DNA of 64,000 nucleotides from Nothopassalora personata (GCA_033816765.1 CM066287.1:5704001-5768000), one strand, 5' to 3'; shown: positions 18,171 to 31,614, numbered from the stretch's first letter. The notes: generated from the letters alone by a model not told the origin. Translations and numbers: made by a program.

Positions 18171-19447
18171 TGTCACGGTTTACCTTTGCACAGACGCACT
18201 TCGGTGTCACGTGACCTCGGGCCCGATCTTATCACGCGCTTCTCGCGACTTCTTACTTCTCTTCTTCGTAGAACTTACTCGATACTAAGGCTAATACACG
18301 TTTGCGCCCTGTTGCTGTCTTGTCCGTGTCATTAAGTTCTACCGCGCTCGATCGCCGCAAGCGATCACCCCGACCACGTGTGCACAGAAACGCGCGTGCG
18401 ACACCGAGTCCGAATGGCCGCAAACCAGACGACACTCGGAGCAGACGAATCCTAATTCATTCCCAACCTGAACCTTAACCTACTCACGAAGAAGTTCCTC
18501 CGCGACGCGCGCCAACGACAGAACGGCACACTAACCGAAGGACAACGTGAGGTGGAAGACGAGTCAGAGTGGAATCCGGATTTCGACGACACCCAGGGTG
18601 TAGAACGACTGCGCAAGATGGCGCAAGAGACACAAGACGAGACTCAGGGCCGAGATGGTGCTGAGCAGGCTCGTCAGCAAGAGGAGCACCGGCGGAGCGC
18701 AGATACAACTTGAGGCAAGCTGAGGCTTGATATACAGTTGGTGGACACAAGGCACACTGCGGTGTGATACTGTCTTCGCTTGAGGCTTGTATTTTTCGAG
18801 AGAGAGAGTCTTAGTTTCTCTTCGTCGTAACGAAGATACTGTCTTCGCAGATACAACTTGAGGCAAGCTGAGGCTTGATATACAGTTGGTGGACACAAGG
18901 CACACTGCGGTGTGATACTGTCTTTGCAGATACAACTTGAGGCAAGCTGAGGCTTGATATACAGTTGGTGGACACAAGGCACACTGCGGTGTGATACTGT
19001 CTTCGCAGATACAACTTGAGGCAAGCTGAGGCTTGATATACAGTTGGTGGACACAAGGCACACTGCGGTGTGATACTGTCTTCGCAGATACAACTTGAGG
19101 CAAGCTGAGGCTTGATATACAGTTGGTGGACACAAGGCACACTGCGGTGTGATACTGTCTTCGCTTAAGGCTTGCTGCGGCAAGATATACATTGGATTGG
19201 ATTGAATTGGGTAATGGCGATGGATATACCCCATTGCGATTGATTCACGCGTACGAGGGCGTACGGCGGTTTGAGAGGGGGGGTGGTGTCACGGTTTACC
19301 TTTGCACAGACGCACTTCGGTGTCACGTGACCTCGGGCCCGATCTTATCACGCGCTTCTCGCGACTTCTTACTTCTCTTCTTCGTAGAACTTACTCGATA
19401 CTAAGGCTAATACACGTTTGCGCCCTGTTGCTGTCTTGTCCGTGTCA
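18171..19447 (+). mobile_element. SE copy 2
   Basis: LTRs 18171-18331 and 19287-19447; 79-bp repeats at 18699-18777 and 18847-19162; broken gag-like frame at 18414-18713. Flanks ACAAC (left) and TAGAC (right) do not match, marking a unit junction. Confidence 0.9.
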
Positions 19448-20710
19448 TAGACACCCTAGAACTTCAAAAACTATGGACCTAATACAGCGCAGTTTCTCCT
19501 TTCTATAGATAAGACTTAAGGTGTTACGCTACATTAAACAATGCGTACACTACTAACGAAACAAGGCTACGAGACATGTAAAATACGGTCACCTACAGTT
19601 TAGGACACTACCGACGAAACCATAGGACGAAGTTATAATAGACTTTATTACGAAACTCCCACCGTTAAGAGATCAAGTTACGAAACAACCATACGACATA
19701 ATACTAGTTATGATTAATAGACTTACGAAATACGTATACTTTATTCCTACATTAGAAACGTATAATGTAGAGTAGCTCGGATACCTCGTACTAGATAGAC
19801 TTATCCGATTCTATGGATTCCCTTAAGCGTTTATAACGGACAGAGACAAGCTATTTACATTAAACTACTAGAAGACGCTTATAGAAACGATCGGAATTAA
19901 ATATAAGCTATTAACAGTATATTATCCGGAGATAGACGGACAAACCGAAAGGATGAATTAAACGCTAGAACAATACCTACGACACTACATTAACTATGCA
20001 TAAGACAACTGGGTTTCATTACTACTAATGGCGCAGATTGCACTAAACAACTACAAATCGGAGATAACTTTAACGACGCTATTTTATGCGAACTTTAGTA
20101 AAGATCCTAACCTATTCGGAACACCTAGATCCCATCTACAGGCCGAGAGAGTAATCGTAACGACGGATACTCTTAAGGAAGTACATAAAGAAACACGCAA
20201 GGCGATCGAAGATGTATAACGAAAACTATCTTAATAACGGTAGGACACGAGAAAAATGGCACCTCTACTAAAAAAGGGAGATAAGGTCTATCTCCTTATA
20301 AAAAACTTAAGAACAAGAAGACAGACTAAGAAACTAGATCACGTTAAGGTCGGACCATTTTTAATCGACAAAGTCGTAGGACTAGTTAACTATCGACTAC
20401 GACTACCACCTAACGCAAAAATCTACCTAGTCTTCTATATCTCTAAGCTAGAACCCGTAGACGCTAGAACACCTTACTAAGAGAGCTTCCATTTCGAGCC
20501 GGAAGCAGAAAACGAATTTGAAGTCGAAAAAATCCTAGATAAAAAGGGTTAGCGATACCTTATTAAATAGAAGGGATACGACGAATTAGAAAATACCTAG
20601 GAACTAAAAGAAAACCTACGAAACTGTTAGTAGAAGATTCGGGAGTATCAAAACGGCGCTTGCTTAGAAGTAACTACACTATAAGACATAGTAACTTTTA
20701 AGTAAACGGA

Positions 20711-20784
20711 CGACTAGAGTAGGAATCGAACCTACGACCTTAAGAGTATAGACAGCTTGCGCTCTACTACTAAGCTACCTAGCC
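20711..20784 (-). tRNA. tRNA-like sequence, GypR copy 2
   Basis: Identical to 9936-10009: good acceptor, D and T stems, anticodon arm irregular. Confidence 0.4.
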
Positions 20785-20839
20785 GATTAATAAGAATAGG
20801 GACATAACTTATAAATAAATACCCTTACGAAGGAGACGG

Positions 20840-21388
20840 CTAAGCTACCGACGGTACCGTCTCGCTAGAAGGAGAAAGCTAGAAGTCGTCCGGAAGATCT
20901 TCGACAGCACTCTAGGTCTAAGGAGACAAGGACAGATTAGGAGCACTAGGATCCGCGTCTACTATAGCGTACTCCTACGCCCCTAGATCCTCGTCTAGTA
21001 ACAACCGATCTTCTAATGAACGACCCTCCGCAACCTTCTAATTAACCGTATCTAATTGCTTACGAAGGCGCATTTCCTTTGTATACGCTTCTATTAAGGC
21101 ATCCTATCTTTTACTAAGAATCCTCTTCGCGGTATCTAGTTCCTATAACAATTTCTTCCGCTAAAGCGATAAGCGCTTCTACTTGCCCTCGGTTACCCTC
21201 GCATTACAACTCTTTAGATTCCGCTACTAGTACTCGGAACAGCGACTAGATAAGATGTGCACCTTGCACACACGGCCCTCCTTTTAATAAGAATTACACG
21301 GACGCATCGCGGTATCGCCGTTACGAAAGATCTACTAGGCTTTCTTCTTACGGCGAGCGGTAGATTTGGATTAGGAGGAAGAAGACAT
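20840..21388 (-). pseudogene. GypR antisense zinc-cluster fossil, copy 2
   Basis: Identical to 10065-10613. Confidence 0.65.
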
Positions 21389-22107
21389 CGTTACGAGACA
21401 CGAAAAGGAAGTACAACATAACTTATAAAGCTCTAGGACAGAGCTAGGCTAAAAGGGGGATGGTGTTACGGTTCTAATCTAGGGCTAAAGGAAGCTAACT
21501 AATTAGACCTCTACAATTGGTAGGCGCTTCCGCCCGAGAAGTGCTCTCTCACCCGTAGGAATAAAACTAAGGAACTAAGAGAGTAACTAAAGTGATCTCC
21601 TTAATCTCGTTAATCTCGGTAATCTCGAGAGAGTATGGAGAGCATAGAGAGCACGGAGAGTAAACGCTCTATCTCCTTTGTATTTAGGAACGCTAGAAAC
21701 CCTTATAGTTCTAATGCGTTCAACTCATGTTACTATCTCACTAATCGGAATACAACTCTTATTCCTATTATTCATCTTCGCTTAGCTTACTTTAGCCTCT
21801 CTAAAGAATAATACCGCTACGTGACTTAACTTATCTCTCTTTTAAGACTAGCCCTAGAACGAGATAATAACACTACCCTAGTACTCGATATTGTAAGGGG
21901 CGAGCCCTTGCATCTTGGCACGGGCTGAGCCCGTGCGGACCTGACTCCGTTTTCTTTGTTCCGGGCTTCGCTCGGTTTTCTCCTTCTTCTGTATCGAACT
22001 TATTGCATACCACACAGAACCTCAGTGTACACGTCGTTCACCCGTGACATTAAGTTCGATCCATTCGAATCAACCAGGCACCCGCCATCAAAGAGACGGA
22101 ATACGTG

Positions 22108-25100
22108 ATGGCGTCGTCGGGTAGCGAGAACCCCGGGGTTGGTGCCTCGAATGAAAATTTTCAGCTTATGCTCGAGCAATTGTACCAGCGACAGGAAGAG
22201 ATGCAGGCCGAACTGATTGCAACGCGCGCCGCCTTGAAAGAGTCGGAAGACGCTCGACGTCAGTCAACCCCTGCAGTCTCACTACCAGTTCCGGACGACG
22301 CGTCTACTGGTGACCTAATGAGACAGTTGCTGCAGACGCTGAATGCCGCCGCGAACGCGCCGCGCAGCGGCGGAGAACCGTCGGGTCCCAGAGGCTGGAA
22401 CCCGCCCTCATGGGATGGCAAAGCCGAAACATTCAGGGACTACTTCCTAAGGTTGAAAAGTTCCTTCAGGGTGCGTTCCGCACTGAAACCGACGCTCTCC
22501 AATGAATTCTACTGGGACGCGATCAACGACACGTTGCTAGCGAGGGAGCGCACGAGGATGCGGCACTTCTGGGACAAGGGAGACGGTGAACTTGGGAAGG
22601 ACCCCGTTGCTTTCTTTGCGCAACTCGAAAAGGTCTTTGGCGATAGCAACGAACGCGCCAAGGCTCTAGAACAACTCACCAAGATTAGACACGTGAACGG
22701 ACAACCGTGGCACGATCACCAGATGAAATTCGACGGACTCCTGTTGACCGCCGGCGGAGAAGACTGGAGCAATGACGCGAAGATCGGCTACCTCCGCAAC
22801 ACCTTCTCGAATCCCGCCAGAATGTATACGGCAGCCATGCCGAAAAAGGAGGATTACTACGAGTTCGCAGAGGAGGTTAAGCGGATCATGACCAACCTCG
22901 AGGACACAGACCAGTTTAGAATAGCCCACAAGAAGTGGAAGGACAACAACAAGGACTCCAGTGCGACCACCACGGTTACCACTCGTTCTTTTGCGGGACC
23001 TACCGTTACCCGGGTGGACCATGATGGTGACACCATCATGGCACCAACCCGAACGAACGGAGGCCGCTCTAGAAGTCGTGGAGACCGGAAGGAGGACAAG
23101 GGGAAGCAGAGAGCGAAATGGGTCGACACCGCTGAGAGAGATCGAAGGCGCCAAGAACAGCTCTGTTTCCGTTGCGGAGCGAGCGGGCATCGAGTGAAGG
23201 AATGTCCGTACGCCGCAGCAGTCAACCCCACCAAGATCAACGCAGCCTCAGTTGCGCCGATCCTGGAAGACGACGGGTTTGGGAAAAGACTAGCTCCTGG
23301 GCGAAAGCCAGCACCAGGAGACAAAGAAGCACTGGTAAAGGGGTGGAACGCTGCCAAGAGTTCTATGAACGGGAACCTTGTATATACCGACGTACTCCTG
23401 AACGAAAGTTACGGCACGTTTGCCCTTATCGATGAAGGATGCATGTGTTATGCTGTAATTAACGGAGACCTAGCGAAAGGACTCGGTCTCACGTATGTCA
23501 GCAACGAGAGCCGCAAGGCTACAGGGTTCACCAAAGCGATGCGAAACTCGATTGAAGGAGTAGTTGCTTTCCACATGGAAATCGCCGGCATCCACGAGGT
23601 CGTGTACGCATACGTCGTGCCCGACTTGGACTTCCCGATGATTCTGGGGAACCCTTGGAAAGCGCACAATCAAATCCGAACTGCGCCAGAAAAGCACCGG
23701 TACTACCACGGTTTGGCAAAGAAATGGGTGCCCGAAGGACGCAACCATAAAGAACGCGAGGCGGGCGAACGTTTTGCTACGATCGCCGCGGCAACCGTGG
23801 AGGACATCAAGAAAGCCCTGAGCAAGAAGGAACCGCCCACGAGGGAGGAGCTCAAAATGAAGCTGCCTCCGGAACTTTGGGACATGATCCCACTCTTTTC
23901 CACGCGGGAAGCCGACAAGCTCGCGCCCCATCGTGGGGAACTTGACCACAGGATCGAGATCCGGACGAAACCAGACGGATCGCAGGAGCCACTGCCCTGG
24001 GGACCGTTGTATAGCATGTCGAAAGACGAGCTGCTGGTGCTACGCAAGTCGCTAACCGAGCTGCATCGCAAGGGATACATCCGTCCCTCCACCTCAGAAG
24101 CGGCGGCCCCCGTCCTGTTTGTGAAGAAGCCCGGAGGAGGACTACGCTTTTGCTGCGATTATAGGGCGCTGAACGCGATTACGAAGCAAGATCGCTACCC
24201 GCTGCCTTTGATCCCGGAGACCATCCGAAATCTAACGGGAGCCAGATGGATGACGAAGGTGGACGTAGTTGCCGCGTTCCACCATCTCCGGATGGCAAGA
24301 GGCGAGGAGTACAAGACCGCGTTTAGAACGAGATTTGGCCTGTGGGAGTGGTTGGTGTGTCCGTTTGGTTTGTCCGGGGCGCCGGCAACTTTCCAACGGT
24401 ATATTAACAGTTTGCTGCGGGAACACCTGGACGACTTCGCCTCTGCATACGCTGATGACGTAGTGATCTACTCGGATGGGTCGAAGGAGGACCACTTCAA
24501 GAAGGTTCGCATCGTTCTCCATAAGCTTTGGGACGGAGGCCTGTTCTTAGATCCAGGTAAATGCGAGTTCGCACAGAAGAAGATCAAGTACCTAGGGTTC
24601 ATCGTCCACGCCGACGGAAAGGGGGTGGGACCAGACCCGGAAAAGGTGGATGCCGTACGGGACTGGAAGACGCCCGTCACTCAGAAAGAAGTGCGTCGTT
24701 TCCTCGGGTTCGCGAATTACTACAGGATGTTCATCCCCAACTACTCGAAGTTGGCCGAACCCTTGACGTCGCTGACGGGAAAGAAAACGCCGTTCTCCTG
24801 GGGGAAACGTCAGGAGGACGCCTTTCAGGCCCTGAAGAAGAAGTACTGTGAAGCTCCTGTGCTGGCCCATTGGAACCCGGAGCTTCCCACCTTTTTGGAG
24901 ACGGACTGCAGTGGATTTGCCCTGGGTGGCGCTCTCCTGCAAGAAAAGGACGGGGTAGTGAAGCCGGTAGGGTTCTACTCGAAGAAACTGAATAAGGCTG
25001 AGATTAACTACGACATCCATGACAAAGAGATGCTCGCAGTAGTCTCCTGCCTCAAAGAGTGGGCCCCCGAGCTGAAAACGTGTGGTCCCTTTACAATTTG

Positions 25101-27087
25101 GACGGACCACAAGAACCTTGAGTACTTTATGACAAAGAGGCAGTTGTCTGAGAGGCAGATCAGGTGGGTGGAGCACATCGCGTTGTTTCAGTTTACCCTG
25201 GTATACAGGCCGGGCGCCGAGGCAATTGTGCCGGATGCATTGTCACGGAGGGAGCAGGATACGCTCGGCCAGGACGACAAATTGTCGCGTTTTCGCAGGT
25301 TTTTGCGGCCGGATGCCATACGCAATTGGCCGGCTCCAGGGGGGGGAGGCGAGGTGGTAGCAGATGCACCTTCATCCGCTACGATGGTTTCATCGGTCCA
25401 GATTATGGCCACCCAATTCGGAGTCGACTCCACCGAGAAAACGTCGGACTCACCGGGCGCATCATCGGGCCCCTTCACAGATCCAGAATTGAACGAGATC
25501 TGGAGGAAGACCGCCGATGAAGACAGCACGTTTCAGGCAGTACTCCACGCAGTAAGAACCGGGGCGCGTTCACTCCCGAGCGAAGTGAAGCTCAAGGTAC
25601 AAGCCGGTGACTGCAGCATCGACGACAACGGACACCTGCGGCACCGCGGAAGAATCTGGGTGCCGGGAGCCCCAGCAACGACGGAAGCCGACTACAAAGA
25701 GGCGGGCGCGGAGATATTGCAGAACGATGTCCTGCGGACGAAGCTCATCCAGTCCGTTCATGATTCACCGGTCTACGGCCATCCAGGCAGGGACTCCACA
25801 GCGTCTATCTTGAGACGTAACTTTTACTGGCCTCTACAGTCAAGGCACGTGAGACAGTTCTTGAGGAACTGCGATCACTGTGGGAGAAATAAGGTATGGA
25901 GGGAGCAAAAGCATGGACTCCTTCAGCCTTTACCGGTACCCGATCGTTTCTTCCAGGAGATCTCTATGGATTTCATGACGGACATGCCGGAGTCGCAGGG
26001 AAACACTTGCTTGTGGGTAATCAAGGACAGACTGAGCAAGACCGTCGTCTTGGAAGCGATGTCCACCATGAAAGCGGAGGACTGCGCCGAGAGATTCCTG
26101 GACTGCTGGGTGAGATACTACGGGATTCCTAAGGCCATCACGAGCGATAGAGGCACGAACTGGACAAGCACATTCTGGAAGACATTCTGTCGTTTAACCG
26201 GCGTGAAGCAGAGACTTAGCTCCGCCTACCACCCACAAACGGACGGAGGGCCCGAGAGGTTGAACCAAGAAGTGCAGGCGTACCTTCGGAATTATGTCAA
26301 CCACGAGCAGTCCGATTGGAAAAAGTGGCTCTCCACCGCTCAGCTGGCGCTGAACGGACGGTACCAAGCGGGCCTAGGCATGAGCCCCTTCTTTGCCGTC
26401 CACGGTTACGAAGCGCCATTCCCCGTCCAGTTGCAGCCGGACTCAACGACTTCGTCGCTGGATGCCGCCAAACGGGCAACGCTCTTTGTGGAAAGGATGC
26501 AGCAGATCACGGACCTGTGCCAAGCGAGCATGGCGGACTCCGCCCAGGAGCAAGAGGAGAGCGCCAACAAAGATCGGAAGCCAGCGCCGATTTATCGGGT
26601 CGGTGACAAGGTGTGGCTGGATCTAAGGAACTACACTACGACCCGGCCGAAGAAGAGTATCGACCATAAGCACGCAAAGTACACGGTGGCGGAGGTCATC
26701 TCACCGCTGTCCATCCGATTGTCAGGGATCCCCGATGGAATCCACCCGGTCTTTCACCCAGACTTGTTGCGACCTGCAAGCCAAGACCCGTTGCCTGGAC
26801 AGGAGATCGACGACAAACAGCCGGACCCCATCCTCATTGAATCTCATGAGGAATGGCATGTAGAGGAGATTCTCTGCGCCAGAACCAAGGCGAAAGGGAG
26901 GGGCAAAGCACGCGAAGTCCTAGTGAAATGGACTGGATACCACAAGCCTACGTGGGAACCATTGGAGTATCTAGCGGACACAGCTGCAGCAGACGACTTT
27001 GAGAAAAAGCACGGCAACCCGATGACGCACGATGGACCAAGGCAAGCATGGGAAGTCAAGAAGAAGGGCAGGGCGACAGGTAAGTGA
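22108..27087 (+). CDS. Chromovirus polyprotein, copy C2
   Basis: Identical to the C1 product (11333-16312), with all catalytic residues and the chromodomain present. Confidence 0.95.
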   Translation: MASSGSENPGVGASNENFQLMLEQLYQRQEEMQAELIATRAALKESEDARRQSTPAVSLPVPDDASTGDLMRQLLQTLNAAANAPRSGGEPSGPRGWNPPSWDGKAETFRDYFLRLKSSFRVRSALKPTLSNEFYWDAINDTLLARERTRMRHFWDKGDGELGKDPVAFFAQLEKVFGDSNERAKALEQLTKIRHVNGQPWHDHQMKFDGLLLTAGGEDWSNDAKIGYLRNTFSNPARMYTAAMPKKEDYYEFAEEVKRIMTNLEDTDQFRIAHKKWKDNNKDSSATTTVTTRSFAGPTVTRVDHDGDTIMAPTRTNGGRSRSRGDRKEDKGKQRAKWVDTAERDRRRQEQLCFRCGASGHRVKECPYAAAVNPTKINAASVAPILEDDGFGKRLAPGRKPAPGDKEALVKGWNAAKSSMNGNLVYTDVLLNESYGTFALIDEGCMCYAVINGDLAKGLGLTYVSNESRKATGFTKAMRNSIEGVVAFHMEIAGIHEVVYAYVVPDLDFPMILGNPWKAHNQIRTAPEKHRYYHGLAKKWVPEGRNHKEREAGERFATIAAATVEDIKKALSKKEPPTREELKMKLPPELWDMIPLFSTREADKLAPHRGELDHRIEIRTKPDGSQEPLPWGPLYSMSKDELLVLRKSLTELHRKGYIRPSTSEAAAPVLFVKKPGGGLRFCCDYRALNAITKQDRYPLPLIPETIRNLTGARWMTKVDVVAAFHHLRMARGEEYKTAFRTRFGLWEWLVCPFGLSGAPATFQRYINSLLREHLDDFASAYADDVVIYSDGSKEDHFKKVRIVLHKLWDGGLFLDPGKCEFAQKKIKYLGFIVHADGKGVGPDPEKVDAVRDWKTPVTQKEVRRFLGFANYYRMFIPNYSKLAEPLTSLTGKKTPFSWGKRQEDAFQALKKKYCEAPVLAHWNPELPTFLETDCSGFALGGALLQEKDGVVKPVGFYSKKLNKAEINYDIHDKEMLAVVSCLKEWAPELKTCGPFTIWTDHKNLEYFMTKRQLSERQIRWVEHIALFQFTLVYRPGAEAIVPDALSRREQDTLGQDDKLSRFRRFLRPDAIRNWPAPGGGGEVVADAPSSATMVSSVQIMATQFGVDSTEKTSDSPGASSGPFTDPELNEIWRKTADEDSTFQAVLHAVRTGARSLPSEVKLKVQAGDCSIDDNGHLRHRGRIWVPGAPATTEADYKEAGAEILQNDVLRTKLIQSVHDSPVYGHPGRDSTASILRRNFYWPLQSRHVRQFLRNCDHCGRNKVWREQKHGLLQPLPVPDRFFQEISMDFMTDMPESQGNTCLWVIKDRLSKTVVLEAMSTMKAEDCAERFLDCWVRYYGIPKAITSDRGTNWTSTFWKTFCRLTGVKQRLSSAYHPQTDGGPERLNQEVQAYLRNYVNHEQSDWKKWLSTAQLALNGRYQAGLGMSPFFAVHGYEAPFPVQLQPDSTTSSLDAAKRATLFVERMQQITDLCQASMADSAQEQEESANKDRKPAPIYRVGDKVWLDLRNYTTTRPKKSIDHKHAKYTVAEVISPLSIRLSGIPDGIHPVFHPDLLRPASQDPLPGQEIDDKQPDPILIESHEEWHVEEILCARTKAKGRGKAREVLVKWTGYHKPTWEPLEYLADTAAADDFEKKHGNPMTHDGPRQAWEVKKKGRATGK

Positions 27088-27186
27088 CGGATTGCGGGTC
27101 AGTTGACATGAGCACAGGCGTTTGGGAGCAGGAGTCAGATTGAGAGCACGTGAGAAAAGGAAAAAGTTTTAAAGAATTTCATTCAT

Positions 27187-28188
27187 TCATGCCACCAAAA
27201 GGCAGCGGGGCCCGACCAAAAAGAAGCGGAGGCCGGCCCACCCCATACGGGGATGGCAAAAGCATTGTGATGGCCCGACCGCGGCCCGCGCGAAAACCAC
27301 CGGAGACCACTCAAGACATGTCGCGGCGGGTGCCAAGGCGGAGGGCAGGAGGGACGGGGCCGCTGGAAAATGATCGGTCAGCGACGTCTTTCAATCGGAG
27401 TGCAACACTTACGAGCCAGCTTGCGCGTTGATGGCTCCCTCCATGGAGCCAGTGACCTCAGCAGCCACAGGACTGAGAGACGGTTAGCGATGGTTTTCAA
27501 TCGGAGACCGGTGGAAATTACCCGGACAGCAGACCATCGGACTCGAGCTTGGAGAGCGGGCGCCAAGCCTTGATGACCTTCTTGAGATTGTCGAGTTTGG
27601 TGCTTTTCAGGCGTTAGCCGACGGAAAACGATCGCAGGCCGGAGACTTACGCCTTGGAAGCGTTGCCGGCACGGGTCCAGGCCGCGTACGCCTTGTGGCA
27701 GAGTGCTGAGTGTGGGGGGTTAGCGGAGTCCGGTCGAAAGGGGTCGGAGAGCGACTCACAGCGGGCGGCAGCGCTTCTGAAGGCGGCGGCACTCGTCGCA
27801 GCTGCGGACTTGATTGGCGGCCTGCGGATGTTTGTGAGCGGAGTCCGGCTGGAAAACGTCGGACTCAGGCGTCTTACGGCAGGGCCCACGCAATCGCGGC
27901 CAGAGTTGGCGCACTCCAGGCAGTGGTAGAGCATGTTTTCTGCTGGAAACCAGTTAAAAAGCATCGGAGGCCGGCTCAAAAGAATCGGACTTACTTGATG
28001 GTATTGATTGAAGATGTGGTGTTTGGAGGCTGTTGTGTTGGTGGTGCTGGAATCCGGTTAGTTTCTGTCGGAGCGCGGCGAGAAGGAATCGGATCGAGGG
28101 CGAAGGGGATCGTAGAGAGGGGCGGAGGTGATAGGGCTAGTGGAGGAAGAGGAGGGAGGGTGCTGTCAAGGGGTGTGTTCACATACAT
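27187..28188 (-). CDS. Antisense seven-exon gene, copy C2
   Basis: Identical to 16412-17413, with the same six introns and the same one-nucleotide phase conflict at the third junction. The upstream inverted repeat is at 28271-28296. Confidence 0.55.
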
Positions 28189-28601
28189 TCGCTTAATGGT
28201 TGCCGAGCAAAAAAAAAAGAAAAAAAAGAGGAAGCTGTCCGGTAGATATATTCTGGAGTCCTATTGTTCACATGTGACAATAGCCATTGTCACATGGGTA
28301 ACAACACGAAACCTCACACTCACCTAGGCAACAATACCACAACACAGCGACGGCGGGACCCGACAATGAAGGCACGGCCTTCGACGGCGACAACAAGCAG
28401 GCGGAGGAGACGCTGCAGGCGGCGGAGGGGAGAGGGGGGGTAATGTAAGGGGCGAGCCCTTGCATCTTGGCACGGGCTGAGCCCGTGCGGACCTGACTCC
28501 GTTTTCTTTGTTCCGGGCTTCGCTCGGTTTTCTCCTTCTTCTGTATCGAACTTATTGCATACCACACAGAACCTCAGTGTACACGTCGTTCACCCGTGAC
28601 A

Positions 28602-28945
28602 GATATTAAGGGAGCTTTCGATTACGTCTCCTACTAACGATTAATTCATAACCTTAAGAAGCGACGACTCGGCGGTAACATAGCTAGCTAGATAGCGAGC
28701 TTCCTTAGCGGTAGACGCACTACACTTCGACTACCGGACTACATAGCACCGGAGGCGGATATATTAGTAGGCATACCATAAGGCTTACCGCTGTTACTAC
28801 CGCTTTTTATTATCTTTAATGCCGACTTATTTAAAGAAACGGCGAGGGTAGGCCTTATATTAGTAGGATGGATAGACGATGCTACTATCCTCGCATAAGA
28901 TAAGACGGCGGCGGAGACTAAGGCGAAACTCGAACTAGTAACAAC
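28602..28945 (+). pseudogene. LINE reverse transcriptase fragment, unit 2
   Basis: Identical to 17827-18170. Confidence 0.8.
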
Positions 28946-30222
28946 TGTCACGGTTTACCTTTGCACAGACGCACTTCGGTGTCACGTGACCTCGGGCCCG
29001 ATCTTATCACGCGCTTCTCGCGACTTCTTACTTCTCTTCTTCGTAGAACTTACTCGATACTAAGGCTAATACACGTTTGCGCCCTGTTGCTGTCTTGTCC
29101 GTGTCATTAAGTTCTACCGCGCTCGATCGCCGCAAGCGATCACCCCGACCACGTGTGCACAGAAACGCGCGTGCGACACCGAGTCCGAATGGCCGCAAAC
29201 CAGACGACACTCGGAGCAGACGAATCCTAATTCATTCCCAACCTGAACCTTAACCTACTCACGAAGAAGTTCCTCCGCGACGCGCGCCAACGACAGAACG
29301 GCACACTAACCGAAGGACAACGTGAGGTGGAAGACGAGTCAGAGTGGAATCCGGATTTCGACGACACCCAGGGTGTAGAACGACTGCGCAAGATGGCGCA
29401 AGAGACACAAGACGAGACTCAGGGCCGAGATGGTGCTGAGCAGGCTCGTCAGCAAGAGGAGCACCGGCGGAGCGCAGATACAACTTGAGGCAAGCTGAGG
29501 CTTGATATACAGTTGGTGGACACAAGGCACACTGCGGTGTGATACTGTCTTCGCTTGAGGCTTGTATTTTTCGAGAGAGAGAGTCTTAGTTTCTCTTCGT
29601 CGTAACGAAGATACTGTCTTCGCAGATACAACTTGAGGCAAGCTGAGGCTTGATATACAGTTGGTGGACACAAGGCACACTGCGGTGTGATACTGTCTTT
29701 GCAGATACAACTTGAGGCAAGCTGAGGCTTGATATACAGTTGGTGGACACAAGGCACACTGCGGTGTGATACTGTCTTCGCAGATACAACTTGAGGCAAG
29801 CTGAGGCTTGATATACAGTTGGTGGACACAAGGCACACTGCGGTGTGATACTGTCTTCGCAGATACAACTTGAGGCAAGCTGAGGCTTGATATACAGTTG
29901 GTGGACACAAGGCACACTGCGGTGTGATACTGTCTTCGCTTAAGGCTTGCTGCGGCAAGATATACATTGGATTGGATTGAATTGGGTAATGGCGATGGAT
30001 ATACCCCATTGCGATTGATTCACGCGTACGAGGGCGTACGGCGGTTTGAGAGGGGGGGTGGTGTCACGGTTTACCTTTGCACAGACGCACTTCGGTGTCA
30101 CGTGACCTCGGGCCCGATCTTATCACGCGCTTCTCGCGACTTCTTACTTCTCTTCTTCGTAGAACTTACTCGATACTAAGGCTAATACACGTTTGCGCCC
30201 TGTTGCTGTCTTGTCCGTGTCA
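28946..30222 (+). mobile_element. SE copy 3
   Basis: LTRs 28946-29106 and 30062-30222; 79-bp repeats at 29474-29552 and 29622-29937; broken gag-like frame at 29189-29488. Flanks ACAAC and TAGAC, as in copy 2. Confidence 0.9.
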
Positions 30223-31485
30223 TAGACACCCTAGAACTTCAAAAACTATGGACCTAATACAGCGCAGTTTCTCCTTTCTATAGATAAGACTTAAGGTGTT
30301 ACGCTACATTAAACAATGCGTACACTACTAACGAAACAAGGCTACGAGACATGTAAAATACGGTCACCTACAGTTTAGGACACTACCGACGAAACCATAG
30401 GACGAAGTTATAATAGACTTTATTACGAAACTCCCACCGTTAAGAGATCAAGTTACGAAACAACCATACGACATAATACTAGTTATGATTAATAGACTTA
30501 CGAAATACGTATACTTTATTCCTACATTAGAAACGTATAATGTAGAGTAGCTCGGATACCTCGTACTAGATAGACTTATCCGATTCTATGGATTCCCTTA
30601 AGCGTTTATAACGGACAGAGACAAGCTATTTACATTAAACTACTAGAAGACGCTTATAGAAACGATCGGAATTAAATATAAGCTATTAACAGTATATTAT
30701 CCGGAGATAGACGGACAAACCGAAAGGATGAATTAAACGCTAGAACAATACCTACGACACTACATTAACTATGCATAAGACAACTGGGTTTCATTACTAC
30801 TAATGGCGCAGATTGCACTAAACAACTACAAATCGGAGATAACTTTAACGACGCTATTTTATGCGAACTTTAGTAAAGATCCTAACCTATTCGGAACACC
30901 TAGATCCCATCTACAGGCCGAGAGAGTAATCGTAACGACGGATACTCTTAAGGAAGTACATAAAGAAACACGCAAGGCGATCGAAGATGTATAACGAAAA
31001 CTATCTTAATAACGGTAGGACACGAGAAAAATGGCACCTCTACTAAAAAAGGGAGATAAGGTCTATCTCCTTATAAAAAACTTAAGAACAAGAAGACAGA
31101 CTAAGAAACTAGATCACGTTAAGGTCGGACCATTTTTAATCGACAAAGTCGTAGGACTAGTTAACTATCGACTACGACTACCACCTAACGCAAAAATCTA
31201 CCTAGTCTTCTATATCTCTAAGCTAGAACCCGTAGACGCTAGAACACCTTACTAAGAGAGCTTCCATTTCGAGCCGGAAGCAGAAAACGAATTTGAAGTC
31301 GAAAAAATCCTAGATAAAAAGGGTTAGCGATACCTTATTAAATAGAAGGGATACGACGAATTAGAAAATACCTAGGAACTAAAAGAAAACCTACGAAACT
31401 GTTAGTAGAAGATTCGGGAGTATCAAAACGGCGCTTGCTTAGAAGTAACTACACTATAAGACATAGTAACTTTTAAGTAAACGGA

Positions 31486-31559
31486 CGACTAGAGTAGGAA
31501 TCGAACCTACGACCTTAAGAGTATAGACAGCTTGCGCTCTACTACTAAGCTACCTAGCC
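31486..31559 (-). tRNA. tRNA-like sequence, GypR copy 3
   Basis: Identical to 9936-10009. Confidence 0.4.
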
Positions 31560-31614
31560 GATTAATAAGAATAGGGACATAACTTATAAATAAATACCCT
31601 TACGAAGGAGACGG

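Larger units (their letters stand above)
19448..21872 (+). mobile_element. GypR copy 2
   Basis: Identical to copy 1 except G at 20580. Contains the integrase/chromodomain pseudogene (19448-20684) and 3' LTR (21464-21872), with the two minus-strand features listed separately. Confidence 0.85.
21887..28606 (+). mobile_element. Chromovirus copy C2 with GATAT duplications
   Basis: Element 21892-28601, LTRs 21892-22049 and 28444-28601, GATAT at both edges. It is the same insertion event as C1, multiplied with its flanks by the tandem amplification, not a new transposition. Confidence 0.95.
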